This document shows, one piece after another, positions 63,778 through 64,000 of a stretch of DNA of 64,000 bases. Every line of letters starts with the position of its first letter. Within the stretch, counting starts at the first letter, position 1. The stretch is from Sutcliffiella tianshenii (lineage in GTDB: Bacteria > Bacillota > Bacilli > Bacillales > Bacillaceae_I): NCBI RefSeq assembly GCF_016908565.1, contig NZ_JAFBED010000008.1:1-64000 (forward strand), written 5' to 3'. Below the pieces are notes generated by a model. The model ran no database searches, was not told the DNA's origin, and was given only the letters and a program-made list of their open reading frames with translations. The position numbers and the translations under genes were made by a program.

Positions 63778-64000
63778 TTTAATGTGTGAAAATTGATCAA
63801 GCAGTTCATTATATTGAGTGGATAAACGATTGAATTTCTCTTGGTTCCTATTGCTCAGCGCTTGATCTATTTCGTGCATAAGCCGTTTTTGATGATATTG
63901 AAATACAGAGGAGTCGACAATGAGTTGTGCCATTTTCTCCTCTTTCGTCATATCTAAGTTTTGGATATTCGATACAAATTGTTCTGGTTGAAAAGCAAAA
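63772..64000 (-). CDS. IDEAL-domain protein, 3' part only
   Basis: The last 75 residues of a gene that enters from beyond the window. LIVDSSVFQYHQKRLMHEID, then QALSNRNQEKFNRLSTQYNE and the ending LLDQFSHIKE, match the IDEAL domain (PF08858), a short helical motif at the C terminus of several Bacillus proteins such as YpiB and some ComK-binding regulators. The N-terminal part, which would tell the family, is missing. Confidence 0.72.
   Translation of the reverse strand, partial: FAFQPEQFVSNIQNLDMTKEEKMAQLIVDSSVFQYHQKRLMHEIDQALSNRNQEKFNRLSTQYNELLDQFSHIKE

Overview
The window is AT-rich DNA from an endospore-forming member of the Bacillaceae (Bacillus or a close relative). The evidence is a complete GerA/GerB/GerC germinant-receptor operon, a Spo0E-type phosphatase, a YjcZ-type sporulation peptide, a KinA-like PAS sensor kinase, a preQ1-I riboswitch before queCDEF, a T-box before argS, a hutPHUIG operon in the B. 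subtilis order, and several subtilisins. Strong AGGAGG-type ribosome sites and frequent TTG/GTG starts fit the same group. No rRNA, tRNA, insertion sequence, prophage or CRISPR array was seen. I recognise no single species.

Layout. 0-4.7 kb: two copies of a GC-rich folded repeat, an orphan double-hairpin proteolipid resembling ATP-synthase subunit c, a CPBP protease and membrane proteins of unknown role. 4.7-7.4 kb: queuosine precursor operon under preQ1 control. 7.4-11.5 kb: DUF3231 protein, small dehydrogenase, double-AbrB regulator, sigma-70-like factor and YolD-like protein. 11.6-15.3 kb: germinant receptor. 15.4-17.7 kb: nucleoside hydrolase and small membrane proteins. 18-24.7 kb: GntR-controlled ABC transporter cluster resembling the B. 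subtilis ytr locus, with three ATPases and four permeases. 25-32.7 kb: argS with an Arg T-box, spo0E-like gene, hydrolase, YjcZ peptide, manganese catalase and a LysM-NlpC/P60 hydrolase. 32.8-37.2 kb: an ECF sigma/anti-sigma pair followed by a paralogue in which sigma and anti-sigma modules are fused in one chain. 37.3-40.6 kb: two SDR dehydrogenases, an ArsR-type regulator and nine copies of a 53-bp hairpin-bearing tandem repeat. 40.6-46.7 kb: histidine utilisation operon, whose hutH carries an in-frame amber codon near its start. 47.2-54.4 kb: an NAD-dependent dehydrogenase, a sporulation-type kinase, a two-component system and an SNF-family transporter. 54.5-61.4 kb: four subtilase genes in a row (two long ones, of which one has SLH anchors, and two classical secreted subtilisins). 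61.4-64 kb: patA aminotransferase, a DMT-type membrane protein, a small membrane protein and the 3' end of an IDEAL-domain gene.

The signals I rate highest: (1) inverted TTGGG(A/C)AA...TTTCCCAA half-sites with exactly the same 44-bp gap, three times, only around the two classical subtilisin genes; (2) the natural fusion of a degenerate ECF sigma factor with a zinc-finger transmembrane anti-sigma factor; (3) the amber codon in hutH with a ribosome site directly over it; (4) the orphan tandem c-subunit-like proteolipid; (5) the 53-bp tandem hairpin array.
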